From JBLHOS01 sp047623825 (GTDB taxonomy: Bacteria > Pseudomonadota > Alphaproteobacteria > Rhodobacterales > Rhodobacteraceae): 64,000 nt of DNA. The DNA is taken from assembly GCA_047623825.1 (NCBI GenBank), contig JBLHOS010000003.1, positions 34,351 through 98,350 of the forward strand, written 5' to 3'. Position numbers and translations under genes: made by a program. Position 1 is the first letter of the stretch. Each line of letters starts with the position of its first letter. The notes beneath the pieces are model-generated. The model was not told the origin of the DNA. It saw only the letters and a program-made list of their open reading frames with translations, and did not search any database. Of this stretch, positions 34,899 through 44,108 are shown one piece after another.

Positions 34899-35702
34899 TT
34901 ATTCGGGCACCGAAAATGTCAAAGACGCCCAAAGGGAGCGCCAAACCGGGCCATCATCAACGCTGGCCTCATCCTCAATCAGGGTCACGGCGTCAACAAG
35001 GTATTCATGCCCTGGCTGAACCGGTAGCGTCGCCTGTCCCGTTTCATTGGCGCGGTAAAGCGTAATTGTGACTGTCCCATCGGGCGCACGATCGAAAAGT
35101 TCGAGTTGTGCGCCTGCTCTTGGGACGCCATCATGAAAAACCTGAACCGGCATGCTGCCGTCCAACTCATCTGTGTAGGGATTGGCGCCCGCAACGATCT
35201 CGGTCAACAAGCCGACAAGCCGGTCGTTGCCATCGCCATTTCCAACTGCAACCAGACTTTTGGCATAGCGGATATAGCTTTCACGAAACCCTTCACGGGG
35301 TAGACTGCGGGCATCGTGGCGGGCCTCGATGTCGGGGAAATCTTTATGCTCGGCAAAGCCTAAAAAACGATCCCACTCGTCATACGTCAAGCGGTTCACC
35401 GTTGTCTCATGCACGATGATTGCGAGGCCGTCCGGGACACCTGAAATATCAAGCGCTGGGTTGTCGCCCATCCGTCCCGCGACTGGGGAAACTGCGTCCC
35501 CCACGATGACATCAAAGCGAACAAAATTTCGGGGTAGGTATGACGCGGCGACACCGCTAAATTCTTGACCGACCCGAAGACTGGCCACGATATTCCCATC
35601 GTCAACCTGATAATTGAGTGGGTTTATCCAGAATTCGTGACTTTGCGCCTTGCCTAGGCTTAGGAACAGGGCAAACGTCACTAGGAATGCTGCGGTACGC
35701 AT
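34899..35702 (-). CDS. DUF4198 domain-containing exported protein
   Basis: This 267-residue protein has a Sec signal peptide (about 1-21, MRTAAFLVTFALFLSLGKAQS) and the DUF4198 start SHEFWINPLNYQV. The C-terminal half (DGSMPVQVFHDGVPRAGAQLELFDR, GQATLPVQPGHEYLVDAV) reads like a transthyretin-type beta-sandwich. DUF4198 proteins are periplasmic, often linked to nickel, cobalt or copper uptake genes. It diverges from a HupE/UreJ-like gene with only 15 bp between the two start codons. Confidence 0.82.
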   Translation of the reverse strand: MRTAAFLVTFALFLSLGKAQSHEFWINPLNYQVDDGNIVASLRVGQEFSGVAASYLPRNFVRFDVIVGDAVSPVAGRMGDNPALDISGVPDGLAIIVHETTVNRLTYDEWDRFLGFAEHKDFPDIEARHDARSLPREGFRESYIRYAKSLVAVGNGDGNDRLVGLLTEIVAGANPYTDELDGSMPVQVFHDGVPRAGAQLELFDRAPDGTVTITLYRANETGQATLPVQPGHEYLVDAVTLIEDEASVDDGPVWRSLWASLTFSVPE

Positions 35703-35717
35703 GGTTTGGAGCCTTTT
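35703..35717. promoter_or_regulatory. 15-bp divergent start region carrying both ribosome sites
   Basis: The spacer between the DUF4198 start (35702, minus) and the HupE-like start (35718, plus) contains GGAG at 35708-35711 for the plus gene and, on the minus strand, AAGG at 35712-35715 for the other. There is no room for promoters, so they must lie in the opposing coding regions. Confidence 0.6.
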
Positions 35718-36857
35718 ATGAATTTGACAGTAAGTTTGGGCCGGGCGGCGTTACTGTCAATGGTTCTCTTGCTTGGTTGGACCGTCGGACCGATCAAAGC
35801 CCACGAAATTCGTCCCTCGGTTGTGGACATTGAGGTTGGCGCAGATCGCGTCCACTTGACGATCCGCGCGACGCTAGAGCCGTTGATCGGCGGCATTGAT
35901 TTGGCCGAGGTTTTAGATACCGATGACGCCCCGAATGCCGATGAGAATGATCGCCTCAGAGCACTTTCTCCAGCTGATCTAGAGGCCGCATTGCGGGACG
36001 CATGGCCTGATATCTCTGCCGGTATCACTGTTATCAGCAACGGTAGTGTTATTCCCCTTGAGATCATCTCAGCCCAGATCCCGCTTGTTGGCGATGTCGA
36101 ATTACCGCGCGATTCTGAGATCCTTCTAGAAGGGCAACTACCGCCCGGTGATGCGCCTGTGATCCTTGGTTGGCGCGCCGATTACGGCGAACTCGTTTTG
36201 CGCCAAGTTGGTGGCGGTGAGGACGCCTATACCGGTTTTCTGACTGGCGGTGCGCTTAGTGATCCCTTGCCGCGTGGTGAGATTGCAACAGAGCGGGCGG
36301 GCCGCGTGTTCCTGCGCTACATCGTTGTTGGGTTTGAGCATATCGTCCCCAAGGGCCTCGACCATATCTTGTTTGTCCTGGGCTTGTTCTTTTTTGCGAC
36401 AAAGATGCGCCCGCTGCTGTTTCAGGTCACTGCGTTCACTGTGGCCCACACGATCACACTCGCGCTGGCCAGCCTGAATATTGTTGCGATCCCGGCCAGC
36501 GTTGTGGAACCGATGATTGCCCTGTCGATCGTTTATGTCGGGGTTGAGAACGTCCTTGGCATCGGTACGGTCCAGCGGCGAACGGCCCTCGTTTTTGCGT
36601 TTGGCCTGCTGCATGGCCTTGGTTTTGCCAGCGTGCTTGGCAACGTTGGCATTGATCCGGCGCGATTTGTGACAGCATTGGTTGGCTTCAATATTGGAGT
36701 CGAGATCGGGCAGCTGACAGTCATCACAGCTGCGTTTCTGGCCGTAGGGCTTTGGTTCAGAAAAAAGCCTTGGTATCGTGCCTTCATCGCGGTTCCGATC
36801 TCACTTTTGATCGCCGCCACTGGGGCATGGTGGAGTATTGAGCGTGCGTTCTTCTGA
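35718..36857 (+). CDS. HupE/UreJ-type membrane protein with N-terminal periplasmic domain
   Basis: The 379-residue protein has a signal peptide (HEIRPSVV follows the cleavage region), a soluble beta-rich domain (about 30-170) and a HupE/UreJ_2 membrane domain (about 195-379) with GFEHIVPKGLDHILFVLGLFFFA, the VAHTITLALASLNIV helix and LLHGLGFASVLG. Conserved histidines in these helices suggest transition-metal transport (HupE and UreJ carry Ni2+; related proteins serve Co2+ or Cu). The ATG at 35718 with GGAG six bases upstream is preferred to an earlier frame opening at 35706. It is paired with the divergent DUF4198 gene. Confidence 0.85.
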   Translation: MNLTVSLGRAALLSMVLLLGWTVGPIKAHEIRPSVVDIEVGADRVHLTIRATLEPLIGGIDLAEVLDTDDAPNADENDRLRALSPADLEAALRDAWPDISAGITVISNGSVIPLEIISAQIPLVGDVELPRDSEILLEGQLPPGDAPVILGWRADYGELVLRQVGGGEDAYTGFLTGGALSDPLPRGEIATERAGRVFLRYIVVGFEHIVPKGLDHILFVLGLFFFATKMRPLLFQVTAFTVAHTITLALASLNIVAIPASVVEPMIALSIVYVGVENVLGIGTVQRRTALVFAFGLLHGLGFASVLGNVGIDPARFVTALVGFNIGVEIGQLTVITAAFLAVGLWFRKKPWYRAFIAVPISLLIAATGAWWSIERAFF

Positions 36858-36903
36858 GAAAGAGTAGGATTTTATTAACATAATCAAAAATATTTTGCAA
36901 AAA

Positions 36904-36963
36904 CGGTTCAAAAATCAGCAGCTTCGGGAAACGTAAACTGAATAGCTCACTATTTTTGAACCG
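36904..36963. repeat. 12-bp inverted repeat in an AT-rich intergenic region
   Basis: CGGTTCAAAAAT (36904-36915) and ATTTTTGAACCG (36952-36963) are perfect inverted copies separated by 36 bp. The 238-bp region after the HupE-like gene is markedly AT-rich. A consensus -10 TATAAT occurs at 36989-36994, 102 bp before the sulfotransferase ATG, without a clear -35 at the right distance. Confidence 0.5.
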
Positions 36964-37095
36964 ACCTCTTTCGATATCTGAGCGGCGATATAATTATAAC
37001 AAACATTTATTTTTTCGGATGTACCATGCTGCATGTTTCGCCTTTTCGGGTCGTGAGCCGGGCAGACAGGTTCTGAAGAGTTTAGGACAGCAACT

Positions 37096-39234
37096 ATGGC
37101 TAAGATACAGCGCGCTCAGGCTCCGGCGGTTTTTCAGCGGGCGAAACAGCTTGTTGTGACTGGTGACTTGCCCGCCGCAATCGGGTTGCTACAGTCTTTG
37201 CTGGCGTCTTTCCCGAATGTCGCTGAGGCGCAGTTTGAACTTGGCCGCGCACTATTGGCGACAGGCAAGATCCAGGACGGGTTGCGCGCGCTGAAGGCTG
37301 CGCGCGATCTGAAACCTGATGAGCCTGCAATCTGGAAAGAGCTGATCGCGCTGTCGTCGCGGACCAAGAATTCGCCGCTTAGTGCTGAGTTGACACGTGA
37401 CATCGCCAAAAATCCGGGCCTGTCCGAAACGGCTCGTTTGGTCCTGACCACGCATCTGGCCGCTGCTGCTGCACCGCCAGAGGACCCACCGTCCCCTGAG
37501 GTCTTGCATGAACAAGAGGCGATCAAAGACCTTCTATCAAAACACTCATTTGAGCCCGCGGCCAAAAGGGCAGCGGATCAAATGAGACTGCACCCGGCTC
37601 TGCCTGCTTTTGTGTGCCTTCTGGCCGTTGCCACCGCTGGACTTGGCGCTCGCAAAGATGCCGATCTGGCATTTCAAGTCGCGCTGATGGCGCCAAATCC
37701 ACCGGCGGTCGCTTTTGAAACCTACGGGACATTCTTGTTGACCTTTGGCCAATCTCGACGGGCGATCCCGATCCTCGAGAACGGAATGAAAGCATACCCA
37801 GACGACAGCGGCGTGAGGGTTAACCTTGGGCTGGCCTATCTAGAGCAGCGCCGCCTCAAAGACGCGCAAAAGATCATCGAGGCAATCGACGCCCATGCGT
37901 CAGCCAAGTCTGAGTTTGCCTATGCTCAGATGTATCTGATGATGCGCAAGGCGGTCGCCATCGGGCATTTCCTGGCAGCGATTGAGGGTGGTTACGATGA
38001 TCCTATTGTCTTCTCGAACCTGTCTCGCGCCTATCGAAACACGTTTCAGGATCAAGAGGCGATTGATGCCCTGAAAGACGGGATCACGCGCCATCCGCAA
38101 AACACCGATCTGTCTGGTGAATTGGTCGTGGCGTACCGCAATTCAGGTGATATCGCGTCTGCGCGTAGGGTGGTTGATGGCGTTCTTTCACGTACCCCCA
38201 ACCATCCGGGCTTTGTTCTGCTTCACGCGGAGTTGGGCCGGTTGACCGAAGATGATCGTGTCCTTCGGTTTGCTCAAGACCGGTACAAACAAGCCAAGTT
38301 GCCGGATCATGACCGTAGATTGCTGGCCTTTGCGCTAGCGAAATATTCCGAAGACACCAAGCAGCCTGCGCAGTTGTTTCCCTACTTAAATGTCGCAAAC
38401 TCGCTGACCCGGCGCGCCTATCCCTATTCTGTCCAAGAGGATGTTAAATTCACGGCACGGGTTCAGTCTGTTTTTAATTCCAGCACCCCGGCAATGTTTC
38501 AAGGCCAGGGATTTGAAGACGCAGCGCCTATATTTGTGACCGGACTTCCACGATCAGGAACCACTTTGGTTGAACAGATCTTGGCATCCCACCCAGATGT
38601 TGCAGCGGCTGGCGAGGTCGGGATCATCGGCCGCAAGGTGGTGCAACTGATCGATGCGCTTCAGGACCCAAAATTGCCACAACCTGATCTGGAAGAGATT
38701 GGGCGCGAATACTGGGGCTACCTGACCCGGCGCTTTCCCAGTGCCTCACGGATCGTGGACAAGTCTATCAATTCCTACGCGTTCATCATGCCGCTAAAAC
38801 TGATCATGCCGAATGCGCGTATTGTCGTACTGCGGCGCGACCCGGCCGACAATGCCCTGTCACTGTACAAAAACATGTTCGTCGATGGCCGTCACCGCTA
38901 TTCAAATGATCTTGGCGACATCGCACGCTTTACGGATCTGTTTGAGCGTCAGGTTGATTACTGGCGACAGGCTTGGCCCGAAAGCTTCTATGAGCTTCGC
39001 TATGAGGATTTGGTCAGCGATCTGCCGCATCACGTCAGTCAACTGCTGGAAGCGGTTGATTTGCCATGGGATGACGCCTGCCTGAAATTCTACAATCAGG
39101 ATCGTTGGGTCGATACGCTTAGCAATATGCAGGTCCGTCAGCCGATCTATTCAACGTCCGTCGGAGTGGCCAAACGGTTCCCCGCAGAGATGGCGCCGTT
39201 TGACGACGCCTACAAAGCAGCCCGGAGCCACTAA
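37096..39234 (+). CDS. TPR-repeat sulfotransferase family protein
   Basis: The 712-residue protein has an N-terminal array of tetratricopeptide repeats (about 10-430; for example AIGLLQSLLASFPNVAEAQFELGRALLATGKIQDGLRALKAARDLKPDEP) and a C-terminal sulfotransferase domain (about 475-700) with the PAPS 5'-phosphosulfate loop LPRSGTTLVEQILASHP and the 3'-phosphate motif RIVVLRRDPADNALSLYKNMF. Such TPR-sulfotransferases are common in marine alphaproteobacteria and may sulfate surface polysaccharide or protein; the acceptor is unknown. No signal peptide or membrane segment is evident. Confidence 0.88.
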   Translation: MAKIQRAQAPAVFQRAKQLVVTGDLPAAIGLLQSLLASFPNVAEAQFELGRALLATGKIQDGLRALKAARDLKPDEPAIWKELIALSSRTKNSPLSAELTRDIAKNPGLSETARLVLTTHLAAAAAPPEDPPSPEVLHEQEAIKDLLSKHSFEPAAKRAADQMRLHPALPAFVCLLAVATAGLGARKDADLAFQVALMAPNPPAVAFETYGTFLLTFGQSRRAIPILENGMKAYPDDSGVRVNLGLAYLEQRRLKDAQKIIEAIDAHASAKSEFAYAQMYLMMRKAVAIGHFLAAIEGGYDDPIVFSNLSRAYRNTFQDQEAIDALKDGITRHPQNTDLSGELVVAYRNSGDIASARRVVDGVLSRTPNHPGFVLLHAELGRLTEDDRVLRFAQDRYKQAKLPDHDRRLLAFALAKYSEDTKQPAQLFPYLNVANSLTRRAYPYSVQEDVKFTARVQSVFNSSTPAMFQGQGFEDAAPIFVTGLPRSGTTLVEQILASHPDVAAAGEVGIIGRKVVQLIDALQDPKLPQPDLEEIGREYWGYLTRRFPSASRIVDKSINSYAFIMPLKLIMPNARIVVLRRDPADNALSLYKNMFVDGRHRYSNDLGDIARFTDLFERQVDYWRQAWPESFYELRYEDLVSDLPHHVSQLLEAVDLPWDDACLKFYNQDRWVDTLSNMQVRQPIYSTSVGVAKRFPAEMAPFDDAYKAARSH

Positions 39235-39276
39235 ACCAGCGATCGGGGCAATGATTTGGAATCAGAAGACCGGAGT

Positions 39277-39310
39277 GGATTGAACGGCTGACAAATCAGC
39301 CGTTCAATCC
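39277..39310. repeat. Perfect 15-bp stem with 4-nt loop after the sulfotransferase gene
   Basis: GGATTGAACGGCTGA-CAAA-TCAGCCGTTCAATCC is a flawless inverted repeat, 43 bp after the sulfotransferase stop and 76 bp before the leuC stop. No T tract follows on either strand, so it is not a standard intrinsic terminator; it could protect mRNA 3' ends of the convergent genes. Confidence 0.7.
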
Positions 39311-39385
39311 AATTCGGTGATGATCCAACCCGGCCAATTGCGATCAAAAATGCGGCACTTAGGCCACGATTGTACCGTCATTTGG

Positions 39386-40792
39386 CTAAAGAAAATCGCG
39401 CACATCTGTCAGACGTCCGGTTAGGGCAGCCGCTGCCGCCATCCCCGGGCTCATCAGATGAGTTCGACCGCCACGGCCTTGGCGACCCTCAAAGTTACGG
39501 TTCGATGTGGCGGCACAGCGTTCCCCGGGGGACAGCTGATCGGGATTCATGGCAAGGCACATGGAACAACCCGCAAGGCGCCATTCAAACCCAGCCGCAA
39601 GAAAGATGTCGGCCAAGCCTTCGGCTTCGGCTTGTGCGCGGACCAAACCAGACCCCGGCACGACCATTGCACGCAGACCGTCCTTGATCTTCTTGCCTTT
39701 CAGGATCGCAGCGGCGGCCCGCAGATCCTCTATCCGGCCATTGGTACATGAACCGATAAAGACCGTGTCGATCTCAATCTCGGACAGCAGTGTGCCGGGT
39801 TTCAGGCCCATATATTCCAATGACCGCTTTGCCGCGGCAATCTTGCCACCGGTAAAATCTTCGGGCGATGGGACTTTGCCGGTGATCGGCAACACATCTT
39901 CTGGTGAGGTGCCCCAGGTCACAACTGGCGCGATGTCTTCACCTTTGATGGTGATAACCTTATCCCAATGTGCATCGTCATCGGAGTACAGCGTTTTCCA
40001 CCAATGCAGGGCCGCATCCCATTGCTCAGCCTTGGGCGCGTGGGGCCGACCTTTGACATAGGTATATGTGATCTCATCGGGTGCGATCAGGCCTGCGCGC
40101 GCGCCACCCTCGATCGCCATGTTGCAAACCGTCATGCGGCCTTCCATCGACAGATCGCGGATCGCTTCGCCGCAATACTCAATGACATACCCAGTGCCGC
40201 CTGCAGTACCCGTCTCACCGATGACGGACATGGTAATATCCTTGGCCGTCACACCCAGTGCCAGTTTTCCGGTGATCTCAACCTTCATATTCTTGCCTTT
40301 GCGCTGGATCAGCGTTTGGGTGGCCAGAACATGTTCAACCTCGGATGTACCAATGCCATGGGCCAGTGCGCCGAACGCGCCATGGGTCGCCGTGTGGCTG
40401 TCGCCGCACACCACGGTCATGCCGGGCAGGGTCCAACCCTGCTCAGGCCCGACGATGTGCACGATACCCTGGCGAACATCAGTGACGGGATAATAGTGAA
40501 TGCCAAATTCCTTGGCGTTCTTATCTAAGGCATCGACCTGAATGCGGCTTTCCTCATTCATTCCGCCTTGGGCGCGGTCCAGCGTCGTCGGCACGTTGTG
40601 ATCTGGCACTGCGATGGTCTTGTCTGGTGCGTGAACCTTGCGCCCGGCCATCCGCAGTCCTTCAAAAGCCTGCGGGCTGGTCACTTCGTGGACCAGATGG
40701 CGGTCAATATACAGCAGCGAAGTACCGTCTTCGGCTTCGTGTGCCAGGTGGGCATCCCAGATTTTGTCATAAAGGGTCTTTGGGGCGGTCAT
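39386..40792 (-). CDS. leuC: 3-isopropylmalate dehydratase large subunit
   Basis: This 468-residue aconitase-fold subunit binds the [4Fe-4S] cluster through the cysteine in GSCTNGRIEDL and the pair in CSMCLAMNPD. Other family blocks: LYIDRHLVHEVTSPQAFEGL, the GDSHTATHGAFGALAHGIGTSEVEHVLATQTL region and the RNFEGRQGRGGRTHLMSP end. It acts with LeuD. AAAGGATT upstream of the ATG is the ribosome site. It is not contiguous with leuD or leuB in this genome. Confidence 0.95.
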   Translation of the reverse strand: MTAPKTLYDKIWDAHLAHEAEDGTSLLYIDRHLVHEVTSPQAFEGLRMAGRKVHAPDKTIAVPDHNVPTTLDRAQGGMNEESRIQVDALDKNAKEFGIHYYPVTDVRQGIVHIVGPEQGWTLPGMTVVCGDSHTATHGAFGALAHGIGTSEVEHVLATQTLIQRKGKNMKVEITGKLALGVTAKDITMSVIGETGTAGGTGYVIEYCGEAIRDLSMEGRMTVCNMAIEGGARAGLIAPDEITYTYVKGRPHAPKAEQWDAALHWWKTLYSDDDAHWDKVITIKGEDIAPVVTWGTSPEDVLPITGKVPSPEDFTGGKIAAAKRSLEYMGLKPGTLLSEIEIDTVFIGSCTNGRIEDLRAAAAILKGKKIKDGLRAMVVPGSGLVRAQAEAEGLADIFLAAGFEWRLAGCSMCLAMNPDQLSPGERCAATSNRNFEGRQGRGGRTHLMSPGMAAAAALTGRLTDVRDFL

Positions 40793-41031
40793 CGGTCAAT
40801 CCTTTCCCGCGAGATTTTCAAAAAAGAAGGGTGGCCGTGGGTTCGTCAGACCCCCGCAAGCACCGAGCTGCGCCGGCCAAAGAACTGGCAAGGCAGGAAT
40901 TCGTGGGCGCATATGTCAAAAATGCGTATCATCCTGTGGCAGATACACCGCGATCTCAGCGCTCGCAAGTCTCCCGCTTGTCCACTCAGTCATGAACCGT
41001 CACATTAGCGAAAGAAAGTGGGACCTAGGCC

Positions 41032-42384
41032 ATGGATCCAGATCTATTACCGGATAGTGCAGCGCAAAACCTTGCCTCGGTAGATCGGTTGATCAACGAG
41101 GCTGAAGGCCTGTGGATGCAAGCCGAGGTCTTTTTGAACAGTCTTTTGCGCCCCTGGAACGCCTATCAGGTGATGATAGCCATTGGGTTGATCTTTTTGG
41201 CCACGCTGTTGCGCACATTCTTGGGGCCGCATGTCCGGCAATGGATGGCGACCCGCAAGGACTGGCCAACATGGCGTATGCGCATCCTTGTGATCGTGCA
41301 TCGACGCCTGCGTCCGATCTTCTTTGTTGCGATGATTTGGGTAACCGTCTTGATCATGCGAGAGGTAACTTGGCCAAGCCGCAGTTATCTGCTGACCATC
41401 GTTGCCGAACTTTCGACCGCCTGGCTATTCGTGGTTTTCGTGACGCGTTTAATCAGGTCGCCTTTGCTGCGCACGATCGTGCGTTACGGAGCATGGATCT
41501 ATGTCACGCTAAGTATCCTGAATCTGCTGGATGAGGCGCGGGCCGTGCTGGACGGCGCCGCGTTTCAGGCCGGTGAATTGCGTATCTCAGCCCTGCTGCT
41601 AATCCAAGCCGCCGTCTTGCTAGGCGCGTTAATCATCGGTGCGCGGCTAATCTCGCGAACAACCGCCGCGCGTATCCAATCCTCAGATGACATCTCACCA
41701 TCAATGCGGGTTCTGATCGTAAAGATGCTGCAAGTCTCGCTTTATGGCGCCGCAATTTTCATAGGTCTCAGCAGTGTCGGCGTTGATCTGACGGGGTTGG
41801 CGTTTCTGTCGGGTGCGATCGGTGTGGGTTTGGGTTTTGGTCTGCAAAAGGTGGTCTCAAACCTCGTCTCAGGCGTTATCATTTTGCTGGATAAATCGAT
41901 AAAGCCGGGCGACGTTATCTCTCTGGGTGATACGTTTGGGTGGATCAACACATTGGGTGCGCGTTACGCTTCGGTGGTTACGCGTGACGGCAAGGAATAC
42001 CTGATCCCGAATGAGGATCTGATCACTAATCAGGTTGTAAACTGGTCTCACTCAAACCAATTTGTCCGCCTCGATATTTATTTTGGCACCGCGTATGGCG
42101 ACGATCCGCATCAGGTCCGAAAGATCGCGGTTCAGGCGGCGCAAAGCGTCGATAGGGTTTTGAATTTCAGGCCGACAGTCTGTCATATCGTTGGGTTCGG
42201 CGACAGTTCGGTCGACTATATCCTGCGCTTCTGGATTGAGGACCCCACCGGAGGGCTGACCAATATCCGGGGCAACGTCTATCTGGCGCTTTGGGATGCG
42301 TTCAAAGAACACGGAATCTCTATCCCGTTCCCACAACGAGAGGTCCGTGTGCAGCGCGACACTGACAAAGCTCCTGCCAATTGA
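41032..42384 (+). CDS. Mechanosensitive ion channel (MscS family)
   Basis: The 450-residue protein has several N-terminal helices (about 40-220) and an MscS core (about 230-440). The pore-lining helix and the following beta domain show the family pattern GLAFLSGAIGVGLGFGLQKVVSNLVSGVIILLDKSIKPGD and the RYASVVTRDGKEYLIPNEDLITNQVVNWS block. It opens under membrane tension to release osmolytes. It stands alone and converges with the ThDP enzyme gene, 22 bp apart. Confidence 0.9.
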   Translation: MDPDLLPDSAAQNLASVDRLINEAEGLWMQAEVFLNSLLRPWNAYQVMIAIGLIFLATLLRTFLGPHVRQWMATRKDWPTWRMRILVIVHRRLRPIFFVAMIWVTVLIMREVTWPSRSYLLTIVAELSTAWLFVVFVTRLIRSPLLRTIVRYGAWIYVTLSILNLLDEARAVLDGAAFQAGELRISALLLIQAAVLLGALIIGARLISRTTAARIQSSDDISPSMRVLIVKMLQVSLYGAAIFIGLSSVGVDLTGLAFLSGAIGVGLGFGLQKVVSNLVSGVIILLDKSIKPGDVISLGDTFGWINTLGARYASVVTRDGKEYLIPNEDLITNQVVNWSHSNQFVRLDIYFGTAYGDDPHQVRKIAVQAAQSVDRVLNFRPTVCHIVGFGDSSVDYILRFWIEDPTGGLTNIRGNVYLALWDAFKEHGISIPFPQREVRVQRDTDKAPAN

Positions 42385-42406
42385 TGTTTTCTTTAGGCGG
42401 CGCGCC

Positions 42407-44053
42407 TTAGCGCGCTGCAAGATCACTAAGCGAAAACCCGGTCGCCAACATGTCCGGATCAAGCTTCAGCTCGATAATTTGCAACCCACCGTTTGCCTTG
42501 GCTGTCTCAAAGGCATCGGCAAACTGCACAGTCTCTGTCACCAAATGGCCCTGTCCACCATATGCCCGCGCCAGCGCCACGAAATCTGGGTTCCACAAAT
42601 CGGTGCCGGACACCCGCCCGGGATAGGTCTTTTCTTGGTGCATTCGGATCGTGCCGTACCGCCCATTATTGGCGACAATGACAATTATGCCCGCGCCATG
42701 TTGTTGCGCAGTTGAAAGCTCTTGAATGCTCATCTGCAGACATCCGTCTCCGGCAAAACAGATTACCGTCCGTTCAGGATGCTCCAGCTTGGCCGCGATT
42801 GCTGCGGGCAGGCCGTAGCCCATACTGCCTGAGGTTGGGGCAACCTGACTGCGGTAACCCTTAAAGCGGTAATAGCGGTGCAAGAAGGCGGCGTAGTTTC
42901 CGGCGCCATTGGTCACTATTGCGTCGCCATCCAGATGTGTGGACAGGTGGCGAACGATCTCCTCCATCTTGACCGCGCCGGGGGTTTCTTGCGGGATTTG
43001 CCAAGCCACAAAATCTGCGCGGGCCTTTGTCGTCCAGTCGCCGCATTGCGCCTGCATGTCGTTGATTTGCACCATGGCTTTCAGCATGTCGGCACTACGC
43101 GCGGCAATGGCCATGCTGGGCTGATAAACACTGCCCAATTGGTCCGGATCAGGGTGCACATGTACGATCTGTTTGCCGGGGGCTGCGGGATCAATCAACT
43201 CATATCCACCGGTCACAATGTCCCCAAGCCGTGACCCGATAACCAAGATCGCGTCCGCATCGCGCAGGCGCTGTGCCAGCTTGGGGTTAGATCCGACGCC
43301 CAGATCACCGACATAATTGGGATGGTCGTTATCGATGTAGTCTTGGCGGCGAAAGCTGACGGCAATCGGTAGCCCGGTGGTGGTGGCAATCTGTTCCAAA
43401 TCACGCTGTGCGGCAACCGACCAACCCGGCCCGCCTGCAATGATCAATGGGCGTTTTGCCTTACACACCACATCTAGGGCGTCACGCGCGGTTTGCATGT
43501 CAACGGGCTGGCGCACCACGGCGGCGGGCCCCAGATCGGGCACATCAGCCAGCGCACTCAAGACATCCTCAGGTAGGGCCAGGACGACGGGTCCCGGTCG
43601 TCCGGACTGTGCCACCTGAAACGCGCGGGCGATATATTCGGGTAACCGCTCGGTCGCCTCAACCTCAGCCACCCACTTTACCAGCGGGCCAAAGAAAGCG
43701 CGGTAATTAACTTCCTGAAATGCCTCGCGATCCCGATGAGCCAATGCAATCTGCCCGACAAAGACAACCATTGGGGTACTGTCTTGCATCGCGACATGTA
43801 GGCCCGATGAGGCATTGCTGGCCCCCGGCCCGCGCGTGACAAACAAAACACCGGGCATTCCGGTTAGTTTGCCATGCGCCTCGGCCATCATCGCGGCCCC
43901 GCCCTCTTGCCTGCACACAACGTTTTGAATGTCGTGATCATATAGCCCGTCCAACGCTGCCAAGAAGCTTTCACCGGGCACCGAAAAGACCCGCCGCACC
44001 CCTTGGATGTTCAGCTGATCGGCAAGGATTTTGCCCCCATGACGAATTGCCAT
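42407..44053 (-). CDS. Thiamine-diphosphate-dependent enzyme (acetolactate-synthase-like)
   Basis: This 548-residue protein has the three-domain layout of ThDP decarboxylase/synthase proteins: N-terminal Pyr domain with the cofactor glutamate in CRQEGGAAMMAEAHGKLTG, central TPP_enzyme_M domain, and C-terminal PP domain with GDGCLQMSIQELSTAQQHG...NN (Mg-ThDP motif). It resembles acetolactate synthase large subunits but is a stand-alone gene with no small subunit, so a catabolic or 2-keto acid decarboxylase role is equally possible. GGGAGA precedes the ATG. It diverges from an FMN reductase gene. Confidence 0.85.
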   Translation of the reverse strand: MAIRHGGKILADQLNIQGVRRVFSVPGESFLAALDGLYDHDIQNVVCRQEGGAAMMAEAHGKLTGMPGVLFVTRGPGASNASSGLHVAMQDSTPMVVFVGQIALAHRDREAFQEVNYRAFFGPLVKWVAEVEATERLPEYIARAFQVAQSGRPGPVVLALPEDVLSALADVPDLGPAAVVRQPVDMQTARDALDVVCKAKRPLIIAGGPGWSVAAQRDLEQIATTTGLPIAVSFRRQDYIDNDHPNYVGDLGVGSNPKLAQRLRDADAILVIGSRLGDIVTGGYELIDPAAPGKQIVHVHPDPDQLGSVYQPSMAIAARSADMLKAMVQINDMQAQCGDWTTKARADFVAWQIPQETPGAVKMEEIVRHLSTHLDGDAIVTNGAGNYAAFLHRYYRFKGYRSQVAPTSGSMGYGLPAAIAAKLEHPERTVICFAGDGCLQMSIQELSTAQQHGAGIIVIVANNGRYGTIRMHQEKTYPGRVSGTDLWNPDFVALARAYGGQGHLVTETVQFADAFETAKANGGLQIIELKLDPDMLATGFSLSDLAAR

Positions 44054-44108
44054 TTATGTCTCCCGCGATATGTATGGATTAACACAACTTGATGGGAACT
44101 ACTCACAG

